Assembly (NCBI GenBank): GCA_947630345.1
Contig: CANRHF010000092.1
Location: forward strand, 1 to 7,450
DNA: 7,450 bases
Direction: 5' to 3'
Source of the DNA: an uncultured Oscillospiraceae bacterium
GTDB lineage: Bacteria > Bacillota > Clostridia > Oscillospirales > Oscillospiraceae
Made by a program: the position numbers and the translations under genes. Position 1 is the stretch's first letter. Each line of letters starts with the position of its first letter. Of the stretch, positions 7,204-7,450 are shown piece by piece. The notes under the pieces are model-generated. The model was not told the DNA's origin and did not search any database. It saw nothing but the letters and a program-made list of their open reading frames with translations.

Positions 7204-7450
7204 AATATAAAGTGACCCTGAACGGCCGCACCTACGAGGTGGAGGTCGAGGCCGGGACGGCCATGCTCCTGGACGAGTACGAGGCCATCGCTCCCTCCGC
7301 CCCCGCCGCCGCACCGGCCCCCGCTCCCTCCGCTCCCGCCCCGGCGGCCCCGGCGGAGAAGGCCGCCCCCGCCGTCACCGGCGCCGGCGAGCCCGTCACC
7401 GCCCCCATGCCCGGCACCATTCTGAAGGTCAACGTGGCCGCGGGTCAGGC
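7200..7450 (+). CDS. Biotin carboxyl carrier protein of the decarboxylase (3' end outside window)
   Basis: The first 83 codons of a biotin carrier that would shuttle CO2 from the carboxyltransferase to the membrane beta subunit. It starts MKYKVTLNGRTYEVEVE, the short beta-strand lead typical of GcdC/MmdC-type carriers. An Ala/Pro-rich linker follows (about residues 31-57), then the opening of the biotinyl fold, PVTAPMPGTILKVNV (66-80). The biotin-accepting lysine of the (A/V)MKM motif would come roughly 35 residues later, outside the window. AAGGAGGT lies nine bases before the ATG, and the start overlaps the preceding stop by four bases. The protein is likely about 120-135 residues, so some 40-50 are missing. 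A lipoyl carrier is the only serious alternative and does not fit the neighbours. Confidence 0.9.
   Translation, partial: MKYKVTLNGRTYEVEVEAGTAMLLDEYEAIAPSAPAAAPAPAPSAPAPAAPAEKAAPAVTGAGEPVTAPMPGTILKVNVAAGQ

Overview
The window reads as chromosomal DNA from a GC-rich anaerobic Firmicute, probably Clostridia of the Oscillospiraceae type. This placement is inferred from three things: strong GGAGG ribosome sites, a split sodium-pump decarboxylase operon next to ATP-type PEP carboxykinase, and a LytTR/GHKL two-component pair beside an ABC exporter. No RNA genes, insertion sequences, CRISPR arrays or phage genes were seen. No stretch over 300 bases lacks a gene; the longest gap is 242 bases (3515-3756) and is full of regulatory signals.

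Left part, minus strand (3114 down to 1): a signalling and export cassette. A LytTR response regulator (2312-3010) is followed 4 bases later by a small GHKL histidine kinase with no membrane sensor (1645-2307). After a 93-base gap with a strong hairpin comes an ABC exporter with fused permease and ATPase (1551 to beyond the left edge). The regulator and kinase presumably control the exporter; the hairpin and an extended -10 element suggest exporter expression is separately adjusted.

Middle, minus strand (3145-3571): a single-gene unit coding for a CsoR-type copper-sensing repressor with an unusual histidine-rich N-terminus. It has its own promoter, a G/C-tract operator candidate and a strong terminator.

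Right part, plus strand (3626-7450): an oxaloacetate-node operon. A good sigma-A promoter drives pckA (ATP-dependent PEP carboxykinase). After an intrinsic terminator come a stand-alone carboxyltransferase (OadA-like), a small membrane subunit (OadG-like) and the start of a biotin carrier protein that runs off the right edge. Together they interconvert PEP, oxaloacetate and pyruvate. The last three should form most of a sodium-translocating oxaloacetate decarboxylase, with the beta membrane subunit expected just outside the window.

Nothing here is clearly a new biological system. The points most worth checking are the sensorless kinase cassette with its internal hairpin, the His-rich CsoR, the structured pckA leader, and the possible energy-conserving PEP-to-pyruvate route encoded by the right-hand operon.
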